A stretch of DNA of 48,150 nucleotides, from assembly GCA_949286705.1 (NCBI GenBank), contig CASEDF010000010.1, forward strand, positions 1-48,150. Reading direction: 5' to 3'. Of the stretch, positions 30,785 to 39,542 are shown piece by piece. Source of the DNA: an uncultured bacterium. Its GTDB lineage: Bacteria > Cyanobacteriota > Vampirovibrionia > Gastranaerophilales > Gastranaerophilaceae. The position numbers and the translations under genes were made by a program. The notes beneath the pieces were generated by a model. The model ran no database searches. It worked only from the letters and a program-made list of their open reading frames with translations, and was not told the origin of the DNA. Position 1 is the first letter of the stretch. Each line of letters begins with the position of its first letter.

Positions 30785-31858
30785 ATGTCTCGTTTTTTAT
30801 CCGCCCGATACAGTGATATTGAGCCGTATACACCCGGCGAACAGCCCAAAAGCACGGCTCAGCTAATAAAGCTCAACACAAATGAAAGTCCTTTTCCGCC
30901 TTCTCCGAATGTTATAAAGGCATTAAATGAATCGGAAATCTCAAAGCTCAATCTTTATTCGGATCCCGACACAAAAGATGTTGTTGACGCTCTTTCTAAA
31001 ACTCTCGGCGTTTCGCCCTCTCAGATTATGATGGGCAACGGCTCCGATGAAATTCTGGCTTTTACTTTTCAGGCTTTCTGCGACCGGGAGCATCAGCCCT
31101 GCTTTGCCGATATTACATACGGCTTTTATCCGGTTTTTGCTTCAATTTTCGGACTTCAACCTGAAATAATACCCTTAAGAGAAGATTTTACAATATGCGC
31201 TGAGGATTATTTTAATAAAAACAAAACAATTTTTATTGCCAATCCAAACGCTCCGACGGGTCTTTCCCTTTCGCTTTCCGATATTAAAAATATTCTTCAA
31301 CATAACAAAGACAATATTGTTCTGATTGATGAAGCCTATGTTGATTTCGGCGGCGAAACAGCTCTGCCCCTGATAAACAAATACGACAATCTTATCGTTT
31401 GCAGGACTTTTTCAAAATCAAGAAATCTTGCCGGCGCAAGGCTCGGATTTGCTGTTTCCAACGAACAGGTCATAAACGACTTGTGTAAAATGAAATTTTC
31501 ATTTAATCCTTACAACATTAACAGACTGTCAATTATCGCCGGAAGAGAAGCCGCTCTCGATACGGAGTATTTCAATTTCTGTGTGGAAAAAATTATTAAA
31601 GCAAGAGAAAAAACGGTATCGGAATTAAAAAAACGCGGATTTTTTATATTAGATTCCAAAACGAATTTTATTTTCGCAAGGCATCCTGATATTTCGGGTG
31701 AAAATTTTTATAACGCTTTAAGAGAAAAAAATATTCTTGTCCGTCATTTCGGAAACGAAAGAATAAAAGATTTTGTCAGAATTACAATAGGCTCCGATGA
31801 ACAAATGGATAAGCTTATAATTGCCGCTGATGAAATATTAAAGGAGAATAAAAAATGA
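30785..31858 (+). CDS. hisC: Histidinol-phosphate aminotransferase, 357 aa
   Basis: This is a class II PLP aminotransferase. It has the N-terminal KLNTNESPFPPSPNV substrate loop and NPNAPTGLSLS. The PLP lysine lies in TFSKSRNLAGARLGF, about residue 211, and DEAYVDFGG sits about 25 residues earlier. It converts imidazole acetol-phosphate to histidinol-phosphate. Its stop overlaps the hisB start by 4 bases. Confidence 0.96.
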   Translation: MSRFLSARYSDIEPYTPGEQPKSTAQLIKLNTNESPFPPSPNVIKALNESEISKLNLYSDPDTKDVVDALSKTLGVSPSQIMMGNGSDEILAFTFQAFCDREHQPCFADITYGFYPVFASIFGLQPEIIPLREDFTICAEDYFNKNKTIFIANPNAPTGLSLSLSDIKNILQHNKDNIVLIDEAYVDFGGETALPLINKYDNLIVCRTFSKSRNLAGARLGFAVSNEQVINDLCKMKFSFNPYNINRLSIIAGREAALDTEYFNFCVEKIIKAREKTVSELKKRGFFILDSKTNFIFARHPDISGENFYNALREKNILVRHFGNERIKDFVRITIGSDEQMDKLIIAADEILKENKK

Positions 31859-32442
31859 GAACCTTTGCTACCGAAAGAAATACTGCCGAAACAAAAATTA
31901 AGCTGTCCCTTAATATTGACGGCACCGGCACGTCTGATATTGACACAGGCTGCGGATTCCTTGACCATATGCTTACTCTTTTCGCAAAACATTCGGGCTT
32001 TGACTTAACGGTTAAATGTGACGGCGACACAAATGTTGACTATCACCACACTACCGAGGACATCGGTATAGTTTTAGGCTCGGCTCTTGTTCAGTGCCTC
32101 GGCGACGGCAAAGGCATAACAAGGTACGGAAGTATTATTCTGCCTATGGACGAGGCTCTTATTGTCTGCGCCGTTGATTTAGGCGGCAGATCATGTCTTA
32201 ATTTTGACTTGGATATTCCCGCCCAGAAGGTAGGCGACTTCGATACGGAGCTTGTTGAGGAATTTATGGCGGCATTTTCAAGATGCGGCAAATTAAATCT
32301 CCATTTAAAACAGCTCAGCGGCTCTAACTCGCACCACATAATAGAGGGTGCATTTAAAGCTTTGGCACGAGCCTTACGAACAGCAGTTTCCATTGACGAA
32401 AAATTTCAAAATGTTATTCCCTCTACGAAAGGAATTATATAA
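31855..32442 (+). CDS. hisB: Imidazoleglycerol-phosphate dehydratase, 195 aa
   Basis: This is the mono-functional HisB, lacking the phosphatase domain found in enterobacteria. The manganese-binding repeats GFLDHMLTLFAKHSG and DYHHTTEDIGIVLG are clear, as is the second half SGSNSHHIIEGAFKALARAL. AAGGAG lies 7 bases before ATG. No histidinol-phosphatase gene is in this operon, so that step must be encoded elsewhere. Confidence 0.97.
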   Translation: MRTFATERNTAETKIKLSLNIDGTGTSDIDTGCGFLDHMLTLFAKHSGFDLTVKCDGDTNVDYHHTTEDIGIVLGSALVQCLGDGKGITRYGSIILPMDEALIVCAVDLGGRSCLNFDLDIPAQKVGDFDTELVEEFMAAFSRCGKLNLHLKQLSGSNSHHIIEGAFKALARALRTAVSIDEKFQNVIPSTKGII

Positions 32443-33057
32443 ATGACAGCAATTATTAATTACGGCGTCGGTAATCTCTTTTCCTTAACCGGCTCATTAA
32501 AGCACTTGAATATTGACGCTGTTGTTACTTCAGACCCAGAAACAATAAAAAGCGCAGACAGAATAATTCTCCCCGGAGTGGGAGCTTTTGCGGACGCAAA
32601 ACAGAAGCTTCTTGACACGGGACTTGTTCCGGTTTTAAACCAGCAGGTAAGTGATGGCAAGCCCCTTTTAGGAATTTGCCTCGGAATGCAGCTTCTTTTT
32701 GAAAAAAGCTATGAATACGGCGAGCATACCGGATTGGGCTATATTAAAGGCGAAGTTTGCCCTCTCACGGGAGATATTCCGAAAAAAATGAAGGTTCCCC
32801 ACATTGGCTGGAATAAACTTATAATAAAGGATAAAATAAATCCACTTTTAAAATACAGCGGTGACAGCGACTATGTATATTATGTTCACTCATACTACGC
32901 CAAAAGCTGCGAGGACTCTCTCATAGCTTATTCCGAATATTATGTAAATGTTCCCGGGATTGTTTGCAGCGGTAATGTTTTCGGCACTCAGTTCCATCCT
33001 GAAAAAAGCGGCTCGGCAGGTCTTAATATGCTCAGAGCCTTCTGCGAGGTAAAATAA
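32443..33057 (+). CDS. hisH: Imidazole glycerol phosphate synthase, glutaminase subunit, 204 aa
   Basis: This is a class I glutamine amidotransferase: the GVGNLFSL start, nucleophile Cys in GICLGMQLLF (about residue 80), and His/Glu of the triad in GTQFHPEKSG near the C-terminus. It supplies ammonia to HisF. Its TAA overlaps the start of hisA (TAATG). Confidence 0.97.
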   Translation: MTAIINYGVGNLFSLTGSLKHLNIDAVVTSDPETIKSADRIILPGVGAFADAKQKLLDTGLVPVLNQQVSDGKPLLGICLGMQLLFEKSYEYGEHTGLGYIKGEVCPLTGDIPKKMKVPHIGWNKLIIKDKINPLLKYSGDSDYVYYVHSYYAKSCEDSLIAYSEYYVNVPGIVCSGNVFGTQFHPEKSGSAGLNMLRAFCEVK

Positions 33058-33779
33058 TGAAAATATTCCCTGCCATAGATTTAAGAAATCACAAAGTAGT
33101 AAGACTTACGGAAGGCGACTACAACCGCATGACAACCTACGAAGACTCGCCTCTTGAAACAGCAAAAAAATTTGAAAATGCAGGCGCAAAATATCTTCAT
33201 GTTGTAGATCTTGACGCCGCAAAGGACGGCGGAGACGGCAACACCGATATAATATGCGAAATCGCGTCACAAACCAATCTTTTTGTTGAGACAGGCGGCG
33301 GAATTCGCTCCGAAGAAAAAATAAAAAAATATATTGACGCCGGCATCAGCCGTGTTATTTTAGGCACAGCGGCAATAAACAACTTCCCTTTTCTCTGCGA
33401 TATGGTAAAAAAATACGGCGAGCATATTGCCGTGGGAGTTGACGCCAAAAACGGTATGGTTGCCGTTAACGGCTGGCTTGATGTTACGGAAACTGATTCC
33501 TTTGATTTTTGCGAAAAGCTTCGTGACAACGGCGTTTCAACCGTTATTTATACCGACATTTCCAAGGACGGAAAGCTTTCCGGTACAAATATAGGCGCGT
33601 ACAAACGCCTTAAAGAAATTAAAGGCCTGAATGTTATCGCTTCCGGCGGTATATCTTCCATTGATGATATAAAGTCACTGCTTGACATTGACTGCTACGG
33701 GGCAATAATAGGTAAAGCAATCTATGAAAACAGGATTGACTTAAAAGAAGTTTTGAATTTTGTCGGTGATGAATTATGA
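33057..33779 (+). CDS. hisA: ProFAR isomerase, 240 aa
   Basis: HisA is a TIM-barrel isomerase converting ProFAR to PRFAR. It starts IFPAIDLRNHKVVRLTEGDY, with catalytic Asp8 in AIDLR. It has YLHVVDLDAAKDG, the second catalytic Asp in YTDISKDGKLSG, and two phosphate loops (VETGGGIRSEE and VIASGGISSIDD). The stop overlaps the hisF start by 4 bases. Confidence 0.97.
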   Translation: MKIFPAIDLRNHKVVRLTEGDYNRMTTYEDSPLETAKKFENAGAKYLHVVDLDAAKDGGDGNTDIICEIASQTNLFVETGGGIRSEEKIKKYIDAGISRVILGTAAINNFPFLCDMVKKYGEHIAVGVDAKNGMVAVNGWLDVTETDSFDFCEKLRDNGVSTVIYTDISKDGKLSGTNIGAYKRLKEIKGLNVIASGGISSIDDIKSLLDIDCYGAIIGKAIYENRIDLKEVLNFVGDEL

Positions 33780-34537
33780 TAACAAAAAGAATTATTCCAT
33801 GTCTTGACATTCGGGACGGCAGAGTCGTCAAAGGTGTAAATTTTGAGGGTATCAAGGATGTTGAGGATCCTGTTACTCTTGCCAAATTTTACAACGACAG
33901 CGGCGCTGACGAGCTTGTTTTTTACGATATAACAGCAAGCTTTGAGGGCAGAAGCCTCTTTTCAGGCGTGCTCAAAGATGTAGCGAGCAATATTTTTATT
34001 CCTCTTACGGTAGGAGGAAATATTAACTCTCTTGAAGACTTTGACAGAGTTCTGAAAAGCGGCGCAGATAAGGTAAGCGTTAATACAGGAGCAATTAAAA
34101 ATCCTGAGCTTATTTCCCTTGCGGCAAAAAAATACGGCGATCAGTGTGTTGTTCTTTCAATGGATGTAAAAAGAGTTGACGGCAAGTTTATGATATTCGC
34201 CAAGGGCGGCAGAGAAAACACAGGTATTGACGCAATTCAGTGGGCAAAGGACTGCACCATGAGAGGTGCCGGAGAAATCGTTGTAAACTCCATAAATACC
34301 GACGGAGTAAAAAACGGGTTTGATATTGAAATGCTCCGGGCTGTTTGCGATGTTGTTTCTGTTCCAGTTATTGCCTCAGGCGGTGCCGGTACCATGGAGG
34401 ACTTTAAAAATCTTTTCAAGCAGGTGCCGGGAGTTGACGCAGGTCTTGCGGCGTCTGTTTTCCACTTCGGAGAAATTAAAATCAACGACCTGAAAAAATA
34501 TCTTATTTCTCAGGGAATTGAAATGCGAGTTATTTAA
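33776..34537 (+). CDS. hisF: Imidazole glycerol phosphate synthase, cyclase subunit, 253 aa
   Basis: This TIM barrel is paralogous to HisA: IIPCLDIRDGRVVKGVNFEG at the start (catalytic Asp11), LTVGGNINSLEDF, VNSINTDGVKNGFD with the second catalytic Asp, and VIASGGAGTMEDFKN. With HisH it forms the enzyme that releases imidazole glycerol phosphate and AICAR. Confidence 0.97.
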   Translation: MITKRIIPCLDIRDGRVVKGVNFEGIKDVEDPVTLAKFYNDSGADELVFYDITASFEGRSLFSGVLKDVASNIFIPLTVGGNINSLEDFDRVLKSGADKVSVNTGAIKNPELISLAAKKYGDQCVVLSMDVKRVDGKFMIFAKGGRENTGIDAIQWAKDCTMRGAGEIVVNSINTDGVKNGFDIEMLRAVCDVVSVPVIASGGAGTMEDFKNLFKQVPGVDAGLAASVFHFGEIKINDLKKYLISQGIEMRVI

Positions 34538-34555
34538 TAAATAAAGGTGATAAAC

Positions 34556-35209
34556 ATGAATAATGAAGTTTTGGCAAAATTAAAATATGATGAAAAAGGA
34601 CTTATTCCCGCCGTGGTTCAGGATTTCTACACCGGGGAGGTTCTTACGGTGGCCTATATGAATAAGGAAAGTCTTGACATTACTATAAAGGAAAAAATGA
34701 CCTGCTTCTTTTCCCGTTCAAGGCAAGAGCTTTGGAGAAAAGGAGAAACAAGCGGCAACAGACAGCATATTGTTTCAATAACTGCCGACTGCGATTATGA
34801 CGCTCTTGTTGTCAAGGTTATAAAAGACGGTCCTGCCTGCCACACGGGAAACGAGTCCTGCTTTTTCAATTTTCTTTACAGCGATGAAAATAAGAGTGAT
34901 TTTTCCGTTGACGCTTTATATGAGCTTATTAAGGGCAGAAAAACACAGATGAAAGAAGGTTCATATACAACATATCTTTTCTCAAAAGGTCTTGATAAAA
35001 TCCTTAAAAAGGTCGGTGAAGAATGTACCGAAGTAATAATCGGAGCTTCAAAACATTCAAAAGAGGAAACAATATTTGAAATCTCAGATCTCGCCTATCA
35101 TGTTCTTGTTCTTATGGTTGAAATGAATATTTCTCTTGACGACATCAGAAAAGAGCTTGATTCAAGACACATTATCGATCATAAAGTAAAACAGGAAACA
35201 ATGCAGTAA
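34556..35209 (+). CDS. hisIE: Bifunctional PRA-CH/PRA-PH, HisI-HisE fusion, 217 aa
   Basis: The N-terminal HisI domain carries [30 protein letters not shown] and the zinc/magnesium motif [11 protein letters not shown] with GPACHTG. The C-terminal HisE domain has [20 protein letters not shown] and the MazG-like [19 protein letters not shown]. It removes pyrophosphate from PR-ATP, then opens the ring of PR-AMP. ATG 34556 is favoured over an in-frame GTG nine bases earlier, because AAAGGTG lies upstream at the right distance. It is the last gene of the operon and abuts a convergent gene with no space. Confidence 0.96.
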   Translation: MNNEVLAKLKYDEKGLIPAVVQDFYTGEVLTVAYMNKESLDITIKEKMTCFFSRSRQELWRKGETSGNRQHIVSITADCDYDALVVKVIKDGPACHTGNESCFFNFLYSDENKSDFSVDALYELIKGRKTQMKEGSYTTYLFSKGLDKILKKVGEECTEVIIGASKHSKEETIFEISDLAYHVLVLMVEMNISLDDIRKELDSRHIIDHKVKQETMQ

Positions 35210-36049
35210 TCAGCCCTCATAGGCTTTCCTGCCGAAATAAAATACCATGGTTTTTTCCGTATGAGCCTTTCTTTTAGGCAAATACGGTTTTTTTCTGTCG
35301 GAAATATATATTTCCTCAGCAGCTTTGCAGAATGGCAGAAAAAATATTCCCGGAACAATAAGAAGCGATAATATCTTTAACGGAAGCAGTGAAATTTTCA
35401 TCAAAAACAACTTAACAAGCTTTCCGTTCATCATGTAAATGCTGCTTTTTATTAACAAATCGCCTCTTTTATCCGTTTCATAATAAAGCCTGCTGTTTAT
35501 CAGCGAGTACCTTAAATTGTAAATATAAGCCGCGGCAGCCGATATAAAAAAGATTATCCATTCTCCCGAAGCTAAAATGTAAAAAACCTTTTCGGGCATT
35601 TCATTGTCATTCAAAAGATATATTCCTGCCGAATACAGAAATACCGGAATTAAGAATAAAACATAATTAAGAGCTTTTCTGAAAAACACATTAAAATACA
35701 TTCCGGTAATCTTTAAAATGCGGGAAAAATTCATTTTTACAGGTGAAAAATTTTCATCCTGAACTGCGGCAAACCATGACAATGATATAAATTTGACCCA
35801 TATAAAAAACAGAAACAATGCGGCTCCGATTATTACCGCCGAAGCGCAAGCCGCACCTAAAATGTAATTATTTTTATATATCCCCAATGACTTAAAAAAT
35901 GAAGTATTCCAGACAAACAGATAAATTACAGAAAAGCAATAAAAAACAAACAGCAAAAATGATAAAAACCTGCCGGCAAGAAGTAAAAAACTCTTAATGC
36001 GTTTACCCTCCAGGCTTAGCTTTACATCTGTTTTATAATCTGCAAACAT
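35210..36049 (-). CDS. Multi-pass membrane protein, 279 aa
   Basis: About five hydrophobic segments are visible: LLLAGRFLSFLLFVFYCF, AACASAVIIGAALFLFF, ALNYVLFLIPVFLYSAG, WIIFFISAAAAYIYNL, and a late ILSLLIVPGIFFLPFC. A basic C-terminal tail follows. The architecture resembles DUF975-like membrane proteins, but I cannot confirm this. The ribosome site GGAGG is held inside a 9-bp hairpin (36056-36078), so translation may be controlled. The stop codon touches that of hisIE. Confidence 0.75.
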   Translation of the reverse strand: MFADYKTDVKLSLEGKRIKSFLLLAGRFLSFLLFVFYCFSVIYLFVWNTSFFKSLGIYKNNYILGAACASAVIIGAALFLFFIWVKFISLSWFAAVQDENFSPVKMNFSRILKITGMYFNVFFRKALNYVLFLIPVFLYSAGIYLLNDNEMPEKVFYILASGEWIIFFISAAAAYIYNLRYSLINSRLYYETDKRGDLLIKSSIYMMNGKLVKLFLMKISLLPLKILSLLIVPGIFFLPFCKAAEEIYISDRKKPYLPKRKAHTEKTMVFYFGRKAYEG

Positions 36050-36055
36050 AAAAAC

Positions 36056-36078
36056 ACCTCCGATTTAATTATCGGAGG
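36056..36078 (-). promoter_or_regulatory. Hairpin sequestering a ribosome site
   Basis: On the minus strand ACCTCCGAT (36070-36078) pairs with ATCGGAGGT (36056-36064) across a 5-base loop, then TGTTTTTATG follows. The hairpin holds the GGAGG for the 35210-36049 gene, and its T run also makes it a possible terminator for the gene upstream. Confidence 0.65.
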
Positions 36079-36098
36079 TACAGTCAGCTTTTATTCAG

Positions 36099-37541
36099 TT
36101 AAAAATTAATATATTTAATATAATTTTTATAAAATGTATTATTAGCGCCAAGCTGAATAGTTTTTGCTTTTCCGGCAATTTTATCGGCTTGAGTGAATTT
36201 TCTTTTATCACATAATATCATTGCCGCACCTGCCGCAGCAGTATTTCCAGATAAAACTGTCCTGCCTTTTACCCGGGGAGGCAAAAGTCCTATTAATACT
36301 GCGTTGTTTATATCAAGATATTTCCCGAAGCCTCCTGATATATAAAATTTTTCAACGCCGTTCAAATCATCACATACAGTTTCAATGGCGCCTCTGATTG
36401 CGGCCTTTGCTGTCTGAACTGCCCTTATATCAGACGGCGTTATAAATATTCCGCTGTCACCTATATAAAAATCAGACTCTGAATAACCCGTACTGTCAAT
36501 AATATCGGCTTTAAGCATGGAGGCAACAGCATCAATAATTCCGCTTCCGCATATTCCGCAAGGCTTTCCGCTGTCTATTGTATTGTAAAAAAACGAGCTT
36601 CCCACATTGTATACTTTGCTTATGGCTCCTTTTACGGATGCACACCCGTTTGTAATTCCCGCTCCCTCAAAAGCAGGACCAGCGGCTGCCGAACAGCATA
36701 TTATTTCATTGCCGTTTTTGTATACTATTTCACCGTTCGTTCCTATGTCAATAAGCATTGCACGGTCATTTGAAAGCATTCCTGACGCCATTATACCGCA
36801 GGTAATGTCCGCTCCGATAAATGCGGAAATACATTTCGGAACGCATATTTCATTATCTATATATCCGAAAAGCTCGCTTGCCTCAAAGGGAAAAACACCA
36901 AGCTCATGAACGCTCTTATTCAAGTAAAAGCTAAGCATTGCCGTATTTCCCGTTACAACAGTAAAATCCGGCTTTTCAAAAAATTCATTCTTTATATTAT
37001 TTATTTCATTGTTAATAAGACGGTACAAATCTTCTGTTCCGTTTTTTTCTGCATAGGAAATCCGCGACATTACATCTGCGCCCACTGCTCTTTGGGGATT
37101 CAAGGATAATTTCGCTTCCTTAAGCTCTCCTTCAGGCATTTTATACAGATATGCGGCAATGGTTGTTGTGCCGATATCAAAAACTGATGCCCAGCAGCTT
37201 TTGTTTCCGGTTATAGGTTCTGCTGCTTTGATATATTTATGCTCAGTTACTCCCGTAACAGATTCGTTATTTTCAATTATAACATTACAGTCTCCCTGAG
37301 CGTATGTCATACACGCAAGTCTGTATCCCCTTTTAAATTTGTCTCCCAAGACCTTTAATTCCTCACCGGATGCCTCAGATAAATTTCCGAATGCCTTTAC
37401 AGCACATTTGCCGCAGACGCCAAGACCTCCGCAATCCATATTAAAAGCTGTTCCGCTGTTAATTATTGCTTCAGACAGCTTTATTTTTTCTGAAAAGTTT
37501 ACAATGTGTTCTTTGTTATTAAAATAAATTTTTATTTTCAT
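36099..37541 (-). CDS. RACo-like [2Fe-2S]/ASKHA activator protein, 480 aa
   Basis: An N-terminal plant-type ferredoxin domain has Cys37, Cys43, Cys46 (CGGLGVCGKC) and Cys77 (YRLACM). It is followed by a DUF4445/ASKHA ATPase domain: FDIGTTTIAAYLYK, TGNTAMLSFYL, LIDIGTNGEIVYKNG, CGSGIIDAVA and YISGGFGKYLDINNAV. This is the layout of RACo/RamA-type activators, which use ATP to re-reduce inactive Co(II) corrinoid on methyltransferases. No corrinoid protein or methyltransferase lies nearby, so the target is unknown. ATG 37541 is used because the earlier GTG overlaps the terminator region; neither has a strong ribosome site. Confidence 0.85.
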   Translation of the reverse strand: MKIKIYFNNKEHIVNFSEKIKLSEAIINSGTAFNMDCGGLGVCGKCAVKAFGNLSEASGEELKVLGDKFKRGYRLACMTYAQGDCNVIIENNESVTGVTEHKYIKAAEPITGNKSCWASVFDIGTTTIAAYLYKMPEGELKEAKLSLNPQRAVGADVMSRISYAEKNGTEDLYRLINNEINNIKNEFFEKPDFTVVTGNTAMLSFYLNKSVHELGVFPFEASELFGYIDNEICVPKCISAFIGADITCGIMASGMLSNDRAMLIDIGTNGEIVYKNGNEIICCSAAAGPAFEGAGITNGCASVKGAISKVYNVGSSFFYNTIDSGKPCGICGSGIIDAVASMLKADIIDSTGYSESDFYIGDSGIFITPSDIRAVQTAKAAIRGAIETVCDDLNGVEKFYISGGFGKYLDINNAVLIGLLPPRVKGRTVLSGNTAAAGAAMILCDKRKFTQADKIAGKAKTIQLGANNTFYKNYIKYINF

Positions 37542-37551
37542 ATCCACAAAA

Positions 37552-37575
37552 AAGGAGCGGCTTTAACCGCTCCTG
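37552..37575 (-). terminator. Terminator between sialidase and RACo-like gene
   Basis: On the minus strand AGGAGCGG pairs with CCGCTCCT across a short loop (TTAAAG) and is followed by TTTTTT. It ends the sialidase transcript 6-7 bases after its stop and just before the RACo-like start. Confidence 0.8.
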
Positions 37576-37581
37576 ATTTAA

Positions 37582-39126
37582 TTAAACTGCGTTAAAGTAA
37601 CTTAAAATCATGTAGAAAAATTCAATGATTTTTTTGATGATATTTTCAAAGAAGTTTAATTCACCGTTATAATCACTGTTATTTCCGTTTATTTCAGAAA
37701 TCTCGCCGCTGTCTGAAAGTGTAAGCACTGCATATGAAATGTGGGCCGCCTCATCTTCATAAAGATATCCGATATTACCGTCTTCAAGTTCTGTTAAGCA
37801 TGAATATGCGAAGAAGCCTTCGTTTACATGATATTTAGTGATCCAGTCAACAGTGTTGTCATCGTTAATAAGACCTACCATTACAACGCCGTCAGCTCTT
37901 TCCATCTGATCGGAAACAAAAGAACCGATAATAACGTTTTTGCCGTTTATCTGCTTGCTGTAATTGATAAAGGATACCATGCAGTTGCCTATTGACTCAA
38001 GAGCAGTATCAGCCTTGAATTTTGACCATGAAGCACCGCCGTCTGTGCTGTCTGCGTATGCTATATACTTAGAAGTATTTCTTGAATACATACGAAGAGT
38101 TCCGTCAGGAAGAGTGATAATCTGAGCTTCACTCGTTTTTCCTATACCGAGACGCCATGAGGTTTCTTCTCCTCTCTGCCATGTAGCGCCGTTGTCATCC
38201 GAATAAATTGTGCTTACATTTTCAAATAATCCCTCATTATCGTACGCAGTAAATACAATTCTTTCTTTTCCGTTAACCGTGGTAACTACGCCTCTGCCGG
38301 GACCTACACCCAAAAATGCCTCGCTGTCAGACTTAACCATGCCGTTCAAAATAACGGGAGCGCTCCATGTCTTTCCGTTGTCATCGCTGTAACGAAGCCA
38401 AAGGTAAGATGTTTTATATACGCAAAGCTCCGAAGCGTTATAGAAAATATTCTGCTGAACCTGAACATTCTCACTGCCAACCTGATTCATGTAAAGAGCT
38501 GCGCCGTCTTTATATAAACGGTATTCTTCGTCAACCGTATAGGAAGTAAGCTCACCGGTTGAAAGCTTATAAACAGGAGCAAATCCGTCGGCGAAATCGC
38601 CTACATAGTAATCAAATGAACTGAATTTGTCTGAATTGTCTCCGTCAGTAAGAGCAAGGTATCTTTCACCGTTTACCGTTACATATCCTGAACCTTTCTG
38701 GGACTGAAGATAACCGCAGCCTGAAGGAAAAGCGTCTGTTACTGCAAATATACGGCCTGTAGCGCTTGACTGAACCAATGCAGTATCAATAAACGAGGCA
38801 CTTCCTGACTCAGTATAATTGTCAGCATAGTCATCAAAATAGTTAATTGTCTGATACTGCCAGTTTGTGTATCCGTCCTCTGAAATTGCAACAACAGTTT
38901 CAATGTTGTTGGGAGAATCGGTACCGTGAGCATAACGCATATCAGCAGCTGCAAGTACGCTTCCGTCGTTAAGCGTTAAAATCGCAGGTATACGATATGT
39001 GTCGGAATTTAACGTGCCTTTGTCGAAGGGCTGATCATAATCTACGGTGCCTGCCGCAAATGAAATCACACCGAAGGAGCAAAATGCAAACGTCATTGCT
39101 AAAAGAATGGATAATAATTTCTTCAT
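37582..39126 (-). CDS. Secreted GH33 sialidase, 514 aa
   Basis: The signal peptide (KKLLSILLAMTFAFCSFGVI, cleavage after SFA about residue 25) leads to a six-bladed beta-propeller. It has the arginine motif TYRIPAILTLNDGSVLAAAD and repeated Asp boxes (SDDNGKTW, SDDNGATW, STDGGASW). The C-terminus ends in an amphipathic hydrophobic stretch (FFENIIKKIIEFFYMILSYF) that may hold it at the cell surface. It would release terminal sialic acid from host glycans. ATG 39126 has AGAGGTG 6 bases upstream, and the promoter TTGACA-17-TATATT is at 39145-39173. Confidence 0.92.
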   Translation of the reverse strand: MKKLLSILLAMTFAFCSFGVISFAAGTVDYDQPFDKGTLNSDTYRIPAILTLNDGSVLAAADMRYAHGTDSPNNIETVVAISEDGYTNWQYQTINYFDDYADNYTESGSASFIDTALVQSSATGRIFAVTDAFPSGCGYLQSQKGSGYVTVNGERYLALTDGDNSDKFSSFDYYVGDFADGFAPVYKLSTGELTSYTVDEEYRLYKDGAALYMNQVGSENVQVQQNIFYNASELCVYKTSYLWLRYSDDNGKTWSAPVILNGMVKSDSEAFLGVGPGRGVVTTVNGKERIVFTAYDNEGLFENVSTIYSDDNGATWQRGEETSWRLGIGKTSEAQIITLPDGTLRMYSRNTSKYIAYADSTDGGASWSKFKADTALESIGNCMVSFINYSKQINGKNVIIGSFVSDQMERADGVVMVGLINDDNTVDWITKYHVNEGFFAYSCLTELEDGNIGYLYEDEAAHISYAVLTLSDSGEISEINGNNSDYNGELNFFENIIKKIIEFFYMILSYFNAV

Positions 39127-39542
39127 ATTTAACACCTCTGCTTTAATATACCATTTTTATTATGAGGTGTCAACATTTAATATTATTTATTAACTATTTT
39201 TTTACATACTATGACACAAGAGAAAAAATCCTCTCTTCCTCGCTGACCATTGTTTCCGCGAACACAAAGTAAGACCAAAACTTTTAATTATACCATGTTT
39301 TTACAATGTTATCCGTATTAATAATATACTCACACCAATGCTGATCTCGTCTGCCTAAACCCTTTAAAAAATTTTTATTCTAAGCTCCATTAATGTTTTA
39401 ATCTTTAATTGTCTTGTCAAAGTTAATCCCTACCGCAGAGACTATCAAATTACAAACGTTTGATATATAGGTATATGCAATTTCTTTTACCACGGATTAC
39501 TTACTTCAACATTTTTATTTAAGAAAAGCATCTGAATTCAAA
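39127..39542. other. Intergenic region upstream of the sialidase gene
   Basis: Apart from the sialidase promoter, the only notable content is a 10-bp palindrome CAAACGTTTG (39453-39462), which has the central CG typical of LacI-family operators. No gene is apparent. Confidence 0.5.
39145..39173 (-). promoter_or_regulatory. Sialidase promoter
   Basis: On the minus strand TTGACA (39168-39173), a 17-bp spacer and TATATT (39145-39150) lie 19 bases upstream of the sialidase start. Confidence 0.85.

Noticed and set aside
39453-39462. CAAACGTTTG as a carbon-catabolite (cre) site
   Set aside because: It is too short to match the cre consensus with confidence and is about 300 bp from the sialidase promoter.
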